From Stappia indica (GTDB taxonomy: Bacteria > Pseudomonadota > Alphaproteobacteria > Rhizobiales > Stappiaceae), in contig NZ_MBQE01000001.1 of assembly GCF_001696535.1 (NCBI RefSeq), forward strand, positions 1,116,001 to 1,180,000: a stretch of DNA of 64,000 bases, given 5' to 3'. The position numbers were made by a program, and so were the translations under genes. The notes beneath the pieces are model-generated. The model had not been told where the DNA came from, did not search any database, and saw only the letters and a program-made list of their open reading frames with translations. Below, piece by piece: positions 47,209-53,846 of this stretch. Numbering within the stretch: position 1 is the first letter of the stretch; each line of letters starts with the position of its first letter.

Positions 47209-47700
47209 ATGCTGCTCCGCCTGACTCTCGTCCTCGTCGCCGCCACGGCCCTGACCGCCTGCCAGTCCGGCCGGCGCGGGCCCGCCCCGGTGGAACCGCA
47301 GCAGGCGGTGCTGACCGTGCCGACCGGCGCGCAGTCGATCAACGTACGGGCCAACACCGAGACGGTGCGCCAGACCATCGTCGCCAACGCGACGGAGCGC
47401 GGCACTCCCATCGCCCAGAACCAGCCGAACATGGTGGTTCTGGAGCGCACGGTCGCCGGCGACAACCCGGCTCTCGACAGCGAGTTCGGTCCCTCCGACA
47501 ACGGCCCGCGCAAGTTCCGCATTCGCGTCCGTTTCCAGGGCACCGGCTGCGACACGTTGGTGGTGCAGGACGTCGCGGTCGTCAACAATGCGGGTACGGC
47601 GCTGGAGCAGGTCTTTGCCGTGACCCAGCCGCAATACAACCCGCGCGACAGCCTGGTCGGCCTGAAGTCGAAGGCCGAATCCGGCGCCCGCTGCATCTGA
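47209..47700 (+). CDS. Putative lipoprotein
   Basis: A 163-residue protein from ATG 47209, with a TTGGGGA site before it. The lipoprotein leader has LLRLTLVLVAATALTACQS, with the acylated Cys near residue 18. The mature part has a region TVPTGAQSINVRANTETVRQT and a C-terminal Cys pair (GTGCDTLVVQDV, then ARCI) that could form a disulfide. Family not recognised. It follows the three coiled-coil/membrane genes after 196 bases and may belong with them. A 11-base stem hairpin follows. Confidence 0.75.
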   Translation: MLLRLTLVLVAATALTACQSGRRGPAPVEPQQAVLTVPTGAQSINVRANTETVRQTIVANATERGTPIAQNQPNMVVLERTVAGDNPALDSEFGPSDNGPRKFRIRVRFQGTGCDTLVVQDVAVVNNAGTALEQVFAVTQPQYNPRDSLVGLKSKAESGARCI

Positions 47701-47718
47701 CGGCAGGCCGGTCAAGCC

Positions 47719-47745
47719 GAGGGAAGCGATCCGCTCGCTTCCCTC
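47719..47745 (+). terminator. Hairpin after the lipoprotein gene
   Basis: An 11-base perfect stem (GAGGGAAGCGA 47719-47729, TCGCTTCCCTC 47735-47745) with a 5-base loop, 19 bases after the lipoprotein stop codon. It lacks a U-run but is well placed to end the transcript. Confidence 0.6.
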
Positions 47746-47829
47746 CGGCGTTGCATGCGAGGCGAAAACGCGCTTGTCTCGCGGTCGGGTTGAATCGACC
47801 CGACTGTCCCGCCCGCAACCGGCAGCGCC

Positions 47830-48447
47830 ATGGCCACCGTCTACGATCTGAAATCCCGCTTCCAGACCCTGTTGCGCCCGGTGCTTCGCCGCATGGCGCG
47901 CGCCGGCATCACCGCCAATCAGGTGACGCTCGCAGCCCTTGCCCTGTCGGTGATCGCCGGGCTCGCGATTGCCGTGTGGCCGGCCGCCGGCCTGCCGCTC
48001 GCCCTGCTGCCGCTGGTGCTGTTCGTGCGCATGGCCCTCAACGCCATGGACGGCATGCTGGCCCGCGAGCATGACCAGCAGTCGGCGCTCGGCGCGGTGC
48101 TCAACGAGCTCGGCGACGTCATCTGCGACCTGGCGCTCTACCTGCCCTTCGCGCTGGTGCCCGGTCTCTCGCCCATGGCCATCGTCGGCCTCTGCCTGCT
48201 GGCCGTGATCGGCGAGATGATGGGCGTCGTCGGCGTCCAGATCGGCGCCTCGCGGCGCTATGACGGCCCCTTGGGCAAGAGCGACCGCGCGGTGCTGTTC
48301 GGCACGCTCGGCCTGTTGCTGGGGCTCGGCATCGTCACGCCCGTCTTCGCCAACTGGGTGCTGGCCATCGCGCTGCTTCCCGCCGCCCTCACCGTCTTCA
48401 ACCGCGCCCGCAAGGCGCTGGCCGAGGTCCGGGAGGGCCGTCCATGA
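47830..48447 (+). CDS. CDP-alcohol phosphatidyltransferase family protein (YnbA-like)
   Basis: A 205-residue membrane enzyme that would swap CMP on a CDP-alcohol for another alcohol. The CDP-AP motif appears as NAMDGMLAREHDQQSALG then LNELGD (residues about 69-98): two of the four usual metal-binding aspartates are Asn. Helices follow in the second half. The next gene is a CDP-diglyceride synthase that overlaps its end, as in the E. coli ynbAB pair, so the two probably act together. The alcohol acceptor is unknown. Confidence 0.9.
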   Translation: MATVYDLKSRFQTLLRPVLRRMARAGITANQVTLAALALSVIAGLAIAVWPAAGLPLALLPLVLFVRMALNAMDGMLAREHDQQSALGAVLNELGDVICDLALYLPFALVPGLSPMAIVGLCLLAVIGEMMGVVGVQIGASRRYDGPLGKSDRAVLFGTLGLLLGLGIVTPVFANWVLAIALLPAALTVFNRARKALAEVREGRP

Positions 48448-49388
48448 GCCTGTTCGCCGACATGACGCCGCTGCACATTGCCATCGCAGGCATCTGGGGG
48501 ATCCTGATCCTCGCCAGCACCGTGGTTTTCGCGCTGAAACGCCTGCAGCCCGACCGCGACCACTCCGAACTGGTCAGCCGCACGGTGAGCTGGTGGGGCA
48601 TGATCGCCCTGTTCACCGCCGCCTTCCTGCTGAGCCCGACGCTTTCCATCGTGCTGTTCGCGCTGGTGAGCTTCCTCGCCTTCAAGGAATACCTGTCGAT
48701 GATCCCGACCCGCCGGGCCGACCGGCGGGTGCTGTTCTGGGCCTATCTCTCGATTCCGGTCCAGTATTACTGGGTCGCGGACGGCTGGTACGGCATGTTC
48801 GCGGTCTTCATCCCGGTCTACATGTTCCTGTTCCTGCCGTTCTCCATGCTGATGACGCAGCAGACGGAGGGCTTTCTGAAGGCGATCGGCACGCTCAACT
48901 GGGGTCTGATGCTCTGCGTCTTCTCGCTGAGCCACGCGGCCTTTCTGCTGGTGCTGCCGCTGGTCGGCAACGCGGACCCGCAAGCGGGTGCCGGCCTGCT
49001 GCTCTATCTGGTGTTCCTGACCCAGTTCAACGATGTCGCCCAGTACACCTGGGGCCGGCTCTTCGGCAGCAAGCCCATCGTCCCCGTCGTCAGCCCCAAG
49101 AAGACCTGGGAAGGCTTCCTCGGCGGACTGCTGACGACGACGGTGGCAGCGGTCCTCGTCGCCCCGCTGGTCACGCCGTTCGACTGGCAGCAGGCGGCGG
49201 CCAGCGGACTGATGATCGCCGCGGCCGGCTTCATCGGCGACGTGACGGTTTCTGCCGTGAAGCGCGATCTCGGCGTCAAGGACACCGGCTCGCTGATCCC
49301 CGGCCATGGCGGTATCATGGACCGGATCGACAGCCTGACCTTCACGGCGCCGCTGTTCTTCCATTTCGTGCGCTACTTCCACGCATGA
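48444..49388 (+). CDS. Phosphatidate cytidylyltransferase (CDP-diglyceride synthase)
   Basis: A 314-residue multi-pass membrane enzyme that converts phosphatidate and CTP to CDP-diacylglycerol. The C-terminal signature SLIPGHGGIMDRIDSL is present, with its conserved Asp residues, preceded by SPKKTWEGFLGG. Eight or so transmembrane helices are visible. It overlaps the preceding CDP-alcohol phosphatidyltransferase gene by 4 bases (ATGA) and is followed 7 bases later by an acyltransferase gene. It may be a second, specialised CdsA rather than the housekeeping copy. Confidence 0.94.
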   Translation: MSLFADMTPLHIAIAGIWGILILASTVVFALKRLQPDRDHSELVSRTVSWWGMIALFTAAFLLSPTLSIVLFALVSFLAFKEYLSMIPTRRADRRVLFWAYLSIPVQYYWVADGWYGMFAVFIPVYMFLFLPFSMLMTQQTEGFLKAIGTLNWGLMLCVFSLSHAAFLLVLPLVGNADPQAGAGLLLYLVFLTQFNDVAQYTWGRLFGSKPIVPVVSPKKTWEGFLGGLLTTTVAAVLVAPLVTPFDWQQAAASGLMIAAAGFIGDVTVSAVKRDLGVKDTGSLIPGHGGIMDRIDSLTFTAPLFFHFVRYFHA

Positions 49389-49395
49389 GGACGCC

Positions 49396-50049
49396 ATGAC
49401 GCGGGGGCTGCAGATCCTGTTCTTCCTGGCAGCGCGCATCGTCGTGCTGTTCGTGCTGGGACTGAACGTGCGCCGGCGCGAATGGCTGCCCGAACGCGGG
49501 CCGGCGGTGATCGTCGCCAACCACAACAGCCATCTCGACACGCTGGTGCTGATGTGCCTGCTGCCCCTGTCGAAGCTCCACCTGCTGCGCCCGGTCGCCG
49601 CGGCGGACTACTTCCTCGCCAACAGGGCGATGGCGTGGTTCTCGCTCAACATCCTGCGGATCATTCCCATCGTCCGCAAACCGGGCGAGCGCAAGGGCGA
49701 CGCCCCTGGTGCCGATCCGCTGGCCGAGTGTCACGCCGCGCTGGCCGCCGGCGAGATCCTGATCCTGTTTCCCGAAGGCAGCCGCGGCGAACCGGAAAAG
49801 ATGACCGCCCTGAAGAAGGGCATCGCCCATCTGGCCGAGAAGAACCCGGACGCCCCCGTCGTCCCGGTGTTCACCCACGGGCTCGGCAAGGCGCTGCCGA
49901 AGGGGTCGTTCCTGCTGGTGCCGTTCTTCTGCGACATCTTCATCGGCGAGCCGATCCGCTGGCCGGGCGACCGCGAGGCCTTCATGGAGACGCTCACCGC
50001 GCGCTTCGCCGCGCTCTCCACGGAGAAGACCTTTGCGTCGTGGGAATAG
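49396..50049 (+). CDS. 1-acyl-glycerol-3-phosphate acyltransferase-like (lysophospholipid acyltransferase)
   Basis: A 217-residue PlsC-family acyltransferase. The catalytic box is NHNSHLDTL near residue 40, and FPEGSRGEPEKM near residue 125 is the substrate-binding block. One hydrophobic N-terminal helix anchors it to the membrane. Its gene follows the CDP-diglyceride synthase by 7 bases and overlaps the next gene, so it belongs to this phospholipid unit. It would make phosphatidate from lysophosphatidate, the substrate of the enzyme before it. Confidence 0.92.
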   Translation: MTRGLQILFFLAARIVVLFVLGLNVRRREWLPERGPAVIVANHNSHLDTLVLMCLLPLSKLHLLRPVAAADYFLANRAMAWFSLNILRIIPIVRKPGERKGDAPGADPLAECHAALAAGEILILFPEGSRGEPEKMTALKKGIAHLAEKNPDAPVVPVFTHGLGKALPKGSFLLVPFFCDIFIGEPIRWPGDREAFMETLTARFAALSTEKTFASWE

Positions 50050-50599
50050 CTTGGGGAACAGGCTGGTCACGCTGGGCGCCGCCCTGTGGGGCCTTGCCGA
50101 GGCGACGGTCTTCTTCATCGTGCCGGATGTGCTGCTGAGCTTCATCGCGCAGGTCTCGCTCAAGCGGGCGCTTCTCGCCGCCCTTGCGGCTGTGGCCGGC
50201 GCGGTGGCCGGCGGCGCGCTGCTCCATGCCTTCACCAGCGCCGATCCGCAAGCGGCGCAGGCACTGCTGCTGAATGTGCCAGGCATTTCGCCGGAGCTGG
50301 TCGCGCGCGCGGCGAGGCTGATGGAACAGGGCCTGCTTTCGGGAATGGTCATGGGCTCGCTGAGCGGCGCGCCCTACAAGATCTTCGTCGTCGATGCAGC
50401 ATTGGCAGGAGTGCCGCTCTTGACCCTTGTGCTGGTGAGCCTGCCGGCCCGGCTGCTGCGGTTCGCGCTCGCTGCCCTTGCAAGCTGGCTGATCTTCAAC
50501 AGGCTGCTCGGGCACCTTGCCCTGCGCACGCGCCGCTGGATGCTCGCCGGATTTTGGCTGGTGTTTTACGCAGGCTATTTCGCCGCGATGGGCTGGTAG
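50033..50599 (+). CDS. Hypothetical membrane protein of the phospholipid unit
   Basis: A 188-residue integral membrane protein, starting at TTG 50033 (with GGAG 10-14 bases upstream) inside the 3' end of the acyltransferase gene, an overlap of 17 bases. Five or so helices are visible, with an early GLAEATVFFIVPDVLLSF that resembles the start of DedA/YqaA-like proteins from memory; the conserved SGAPYKIFVVDA segment near residue 115 supports a DedA-like fold. Function is unknown; possibly lipid transport. Confidence 0.8.
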   Translation: MRRGNSLGNRLVTLGAALWGLAEATVFFIVPDVLLSFIAQVSLKRALLAALAAVAGAVAGGALLHAFTSADPQAAQALLLNVPGISPELVARAARLMEQGLLSGMVMGSLSGAPYKIFVVDAALAGVPLLTLVLVSLPARLLRFALAALASWLIFNRLLGHLALRTRRWMLAGFWLVFYAGYFAAMGW

Positions 50600-50605
50600 G
50601 CCAGC

Positions 50606-50627
50606 GGGCGGCACGCAAGCGCCGCCC
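50606..50627. terminator. Hairpin between convergent genes
   Basis: GGGCGGC (50606-50612) pairs with GCCGCCC (50621-50627) between the phospholipid unit and the convergent secreted-protein gene. No clear U-run on either strand. Confidence 0.4.
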
Positions 50628-50642
50628 GGTTGCATGCGTGCT

Positions 50643-51029
50643 TCAGCGCACGGCGACGGTGATGCACCCCGACAGCACGACACCAGGCGCCTTGGGCGTG
50701 GTGTTTTTCGTGCAGAACGAGTCGCTCCCCTTGAAGCCCTTGGCCGGCGTGTAGACGAGCCCCTTCCCGGTGACCTGGACCTTGCCGTTCTTCGGGGCAC
50801 GCGTCACCGAAACCTTGTTGGCCGGAACGCTGGTTTTCGTCCGGTCGTTGATGACATTGGTAAAGCCGATCCGACACGACTTGTCGGCTGCCGTCATCTG
50901 GAAGCTGCCGGCCCCGTTGCCGCGCCCCCATCCCCGGCCGTTGGATCCGGTGCAGGCGGCATGCACCGACGAAGCGAAGATGCAGCCGGCAAGGACCGCC
51001 GCTGCAAACACAAATCCGGTCGTCTTCAT
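50643..51029 (-). CDS. Small secreted Ig-like or beta-rich protein
   Basis: A 128-residue protein from ATG 51029. The signal peptide is MKTTGFVFAAAVLAGC, running to a cleavage near SSVHA; the Cys there may be a lipobox variant but the fuller site is VHA/A. The mature 100 residues have the pattern TRAPKNGKVQVTGKGLVYTPAKGFKGSDSF, which resembles one unit of the cadherin-like/Ig-like family often found in secreted proteins. Two Cys pairs could form disulfides. It is divergent from the LuxR-type regulator and may be its target. Confidence 0.8.
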   Translation of the reverse strand: MKTTGFVFAAAVLAGCIFASSVHAACTGSNGRGWGRGNGAGSFQMTAADKSCRIGFTNVINDRTKTSVPANKVSVTRAPKNGKVQVTGKGLVYTPAKGFKGSDSFCTKNTTPKAPGVVLSGCITVAVR

Positions 51030-51099
51030 GTCAATCACTCCCGATTCCCGACAATACTTGCAAGACTCGTGAACATCGTCAGTTCTTGCAGGGGGCAAC

Positions 51100-51118
51100 G
51101 ACTGCAAAATCTGCAGTC
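51100..51118. promoter_or_regulatory. Perfect dyad between divergent genes (candidate lux-box-like operator)
   Basis: GACTGCA (51100-51106) and TGCAGTC (51112-51118) form a perfect inverted repeat with a 5-base spacer, 19 bases in all. It lies 71 bases from the secreted-protein start and 89 from the LuxR-type regulator start. Size and symmetry suit a LuxR-family dimer, and auto-regulation is likely. Confidence 0.5.
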
Positions 51119-51206
51119 GAGATTCTCGTAGCACCCGCCTATACTTCTCTCCAATCACCCTGGCGGGTGAAGCGGCCCGGCTTCGGGCCGGCACGAGGAG
51201 CACGCG

Positions 51207-52334
51207 ATGGACGAGGGTCGCAGCTATCACCCGCAGGCCGATGCAGAGTTCATCGACCTGATCTACGCCGCGCTCCTGGGCGAAACCTCGTGGCAGACGT
51301 TTCTAGACCGGCTTTCGGCGAATGCGCCGGACGGCAGGACGGTCATGTTCTCCCACAACATGAGCCAGGCGGACGAGTATCTGGCCATGGCGTCCCGCTT
51401 CGAGGGCCCCGAGCTTGCGGCCTATGCGGCGCACTACGTGAACCTCAATCCCTGGCTCGACCACTGCGCCGCGCGCAAGGTCGGCCTCGGGATCCATTCC
51501 GACGAAATCATATCCCACACGCAGATGCTCCAGACGGAGTTCTACAACGACTTCCTCGCGCCCAACCGCATCGCCCGTTCCATCGGCGTGACCATCGACA
51601 AGTTCGGCGAGTGCCCGCTGATCATCTCGACGGTTACCAGCAGGCCGGATCCGGAGATGAACGCGCGCTTTTCCGAGCAGCTGACGCGCATCGCGCCGCA
51701 CCTGCAACGAGCAGCCCGCTTCTACCGCAACAGTCCGTCGCGCTGGTCCGGCTTCGACCTCGGCGTCTCGCTGTTCGATTCGCTCGATGTCGGCGTGGTG
51801 GTACTGGGGGAAAGCGGAGTTGTGCGCATGATCTCGCGCACGGGCCAGCAGTTGATCGAGAACGGCGCCCCGATGACGGTCTCGCCGCTCGGCAAGCTGC
51901 GCCTGCGCGAGGAAGACGCCCAGAGCGTGCTGCAGCAGATGCTGAGACGCTCCTACGAGGGTCCGAAGACCGCAAGCCTGTTCAGCGGCGGCATGCGGCT
52001 GACCTTGATCAGCGTGGAAAAGGATCGCCTCTCACTGCTGTTCGAGGGACCGACGGTCGCGATCCTGATCCAGCCGCCGGGCGGGATGGGCAACGCAGTC
52101 GATCTCGACCAGTTCGCCGGCGCCTACGCACTTACGAAGGGAGAGCGCCGGGCCGTCTCGGGGATCGTCGAGGGCAAGAGCGTGACGGAGATCGCCGAAG
52201 AGGCAGGCCTGTCGCGAGAGACGATCCGTACACAGCTGAAGAGCGTCTACGCCAAGACAGCGACCGGCGGGCAGGCGGACCTGCTGCGCCTGGTGCACGG
52301 CTTCCCGTCCCGCCCGCAAAACAACCGGCACTGA
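51207..52334 (+). CDS. LuxR-type helix-turn-helix regulator with an unusual N-terminal domain
   Basis: A 375-residue regulator. The C-terminal 60 residues form a LuxR/GerE helix-turn-helix (LTKGERRAVSGIVEGKSVTEIAEEAGLSRETIRTQLKSVYAKT). The N-terminal 300 residues are PAS-like at best (a FDLGVSLFDSLDVGVVVLGESGVVRMIS block near residue 190) and lack the Trp/Asp set of an AHL-binding domain. The start ATG 51207 has a GAGGAG site. It is followed by an AT-rich segment with two orphan genes in the same direction. Confidence 0.92.
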   Translation: MDEGRSYHPQADAEFIDLIYAALLGETSWQTFLDRLSANAPDGRTVMFSHNMSQADEYLAMASRFEGPELAAYAAHYVNLNPWLDHCAARKVGLGIHSDEIISHTQMLQTEFYNDFLAPNRIARSIGVTIDKFGECPLIISTVTSRPDPEMNARFSEQLTRIAPHLQRAARFYRNSPSRWSGFDLGVSLFDSLDVGVVVLGESGVVRMISRTGQQLIENGAPMTVSPLGKLRLREEDAQSVLQQMLRRSYEGPKTASLFSGGMRLTLISVEKDRLSLLFEGPTVAILIQPPGGMGNAVDLDQFAGAYALTKGERRAVSGIVEGKSVTEIAEEAGLSRETIRTQLKSVYAKTATGGQADLLRLVHGFPSRPQNNRH

Positions 52335-52390
52335 GGATATCGCGGCAACGCTAAACACACCCCTCGATCAACAAACAATGGTTATTAAGC

Positions 52391-52624
52391 ATGGAAAAAA
52401 ACAAAGAATTCAAAATATATGTAGATGACATAGAGAGAAGATTTCTGGAAATGATAGAATGGTCTCAAAAAATGGGACTAATGGATATACTCAAGCTGCA
52501 CGCTATACAACTAACTGGAAATGATAACATTGATGAATTGTCGAAACATGAGAAGGAACTGATATTTGAATTTATGAGACCTGCCTTGACGTGGGCCATG
52601 CAGCAAAAAAGGCGGCATCACTGA
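52391..52624 (+). CDS. Small AT-rich orphan gene
   Basis: A 77-residue acidic-basic helical protein (MEKNKEFKIYVDDIERRFLEM; HEKELIFEFMRPAL; basic end QQKRRHH). Its codons and base content are AT-rich, in contrast to all genes before it, so it was probably acquired. There is no clear Shine-Dalgarno before ATG 52391, so the start is uncertain. I do not recognise a family. It precedes the 191-residue gene by 10 bases, and the two probably form one unit. Confidence 0.6.
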   Translation: MEKNKEFKIYVDDIERRFLEMIEWSQKMGLMDILKLHAIQLTGNDNIDELSKHEKELIFEFMRPALTWAMQQKRRHH

Positions 52625-52634
52625 GAGAAAAATA

Positions 52635-53210
52635 ATGGCAACCAAAGTAACCAATGTCGAATTCAAAAATATTGAAGATTTTCCCATCGATAATGATGGG
52701 ATTGAAATCTGCAATATGTGGAAGAAAATCCAAAGTTTGTCGGAAATTCCGCGCGAGTTGATAGAAAAAATCCTCATCATGGGAGGAGACTCAAATTTTG
52801 ACTGCACCCCAGAAATACTTTTTGTAGGAAGAAAGACGTTGGCGCAGTCAGTTGTCTCTCAACTGGAACCAGGGTCGGCCGCAGCGCTCTTCCCGCTAGA
52901 TTATCGTCAAGCGCTGCGGCACGGGTATGTCACCTCCACCCACAATAGAATAGCTGTTTCGGAGATTATAGAAACAGATTCACTATCATCCTTCGCCCCG
53001 GGAAAGATAAATTACCTTAGGATTATACTGCCAACAACAATGAAGGGCGGCCTTCCAATAATATTGATCTACTCCCAACTCATTCCAGAGAACTCCCCGA
53101 AAAGCGCTGCGAAAGACGTCCCACTCCCCGAGCATCACAGGATACAAAAGCAAGATCATGCAAATCAAGCTGATGCGGAGCCTTCTTCCAAAGAAGCCCT
53201 GGGTATATAG
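52635..53210 (+). CDS. AT-rich orphan protein, possibly PAS-like
   Basis: A 191-residue protein preceded by a GAGAG site. The middle (ILFVGRKTLAQSVVSQLEPGSAAALFPLDYRQALRHGYVTSTHNR) resembles a PAS-like sensor of alphaproteobacteria, by memory only; its C-terminal 40 residues are hydrophilic and Lys/Pro-rich. Base content is AT-rich. Its last 131 bases overlap the convergent GNAT-fold gene. Function unknown. Confidence 0.6.
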   Translation: MATKVTNVEFKNIEDFPIDNDGIEICNMWKKIQSLSEIPRELIEKILIMGGDSNFDCTPEILFVGRKTLAQSVVSQLEPGSAAALFPLDYRQALRHGYVTSTHNRIAVSEIIETDSLSSFAPGKINYLRIILPTTMKGGLPIILIYSQLIPENSPKSAAKDVPLPEHHRIQKQDHANQADAEPSSKEALGI

Positions 53211-53769
53211 TATTATGAAATCCCCAATTGGTATTTACACCAATTTTTATTAAAGGAGGCCGCATCCATCCATAGAGAAGATTCGGCCTAAATTCATTGA
53301 AAGCAAGAATAATCAGGATCCTAATAAGGTTTGAAGAAATTTTTTTGCCGCGAAAATCCTCCGCCACAAACCCCTCACCTAAGTACACCCAGGGACCAGA
53401 AATTCCGCGCGCGTGCTCAAGTGACATCGGTATAATTTCAATAGGATCCCCGTTTTCATCAGTATAGATACGTGTCCAATACTCGGCAATGAAACGCTCC
53501 AGATCCCAGCCTTTTATGTCATCGAACCTCGCGGCGGCGGCTGCGACAGGACGCCCGGCGCGATCTTTGGCAACAATCCACATAAGTCGATTCGGCGGAA
53601 GGGTATTCAGCCTCCGGCTAAAGTGCTCACCAAGCCTTCCCTTGGGAAAGGATTGGCAAATACGTTCGAAGTCCGATATCTCATACCCGACCTCGAGCGA
53701 GCCGCACCCCGCACTCAGAATGCTTGCCTTCATCTTAGAAACTGCATCATACCCCGATAATATGTCCAT
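53080..53769 (-). CDS. GNAT-fold acyltransferase-like protein
   Basis: A 229-residue protein from ATG 53769, which has a GGGAG site 7 bases upstream; the frame is open to 53811. The acetyl-CoA binding motif A appears as GEGFVAEDFRGKKISSNLIRIL (R-G-K-K-x-x-S loop). An N-terminal ~70 residues (MDILSGYDAVSKMKASI) and a central strand region precede it. It does not carry the conserved residues of LuxI AHL synthases. The 3' end overlaps the opposing 191-residue gene by 131 bases, unusual for expressed neighbours. AT-rich and likely acquired. Confidence 0.75.
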   Translation of the reverse strand: MDILSGYDAVSKMKASILSAGCGSLEVGYEISDFERICQSFPKGRLGEHFSRRLNTLPPNRLMWIVAKDRAGRPVAAAAARFDDIKGWDLERFIAEYWTRIYTDENGDPIEIIPMSLEHARGISGPWVYLGEGFVAEDFRGKKISSNLIRILIILAFNEFRPNLLYGWMRPPLIKIGVNTNWGFHNTIYPGLLWKKAPHQLDLHDLAFVSCDARGVGRLSQRFSGSSLE

Positions 53770-53846
53770 AATACACTCCCTACATGTCGCTTCGCCTAAT
53801 GCGCCGCGCACAAGAGAGATATTATTGAGAACGAATACATAAAAGC

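Noticed and set aside
53080-53769. The GNAT-fold gene as an AHL (LuxI-type) synthase, because a LuxR-type gene is close
   Set aside because: The conserved Arg, Phe, Trp, Asp and Glu set of LuxI proteins is not visible, and the regulator lacks an AHL-binding domain.
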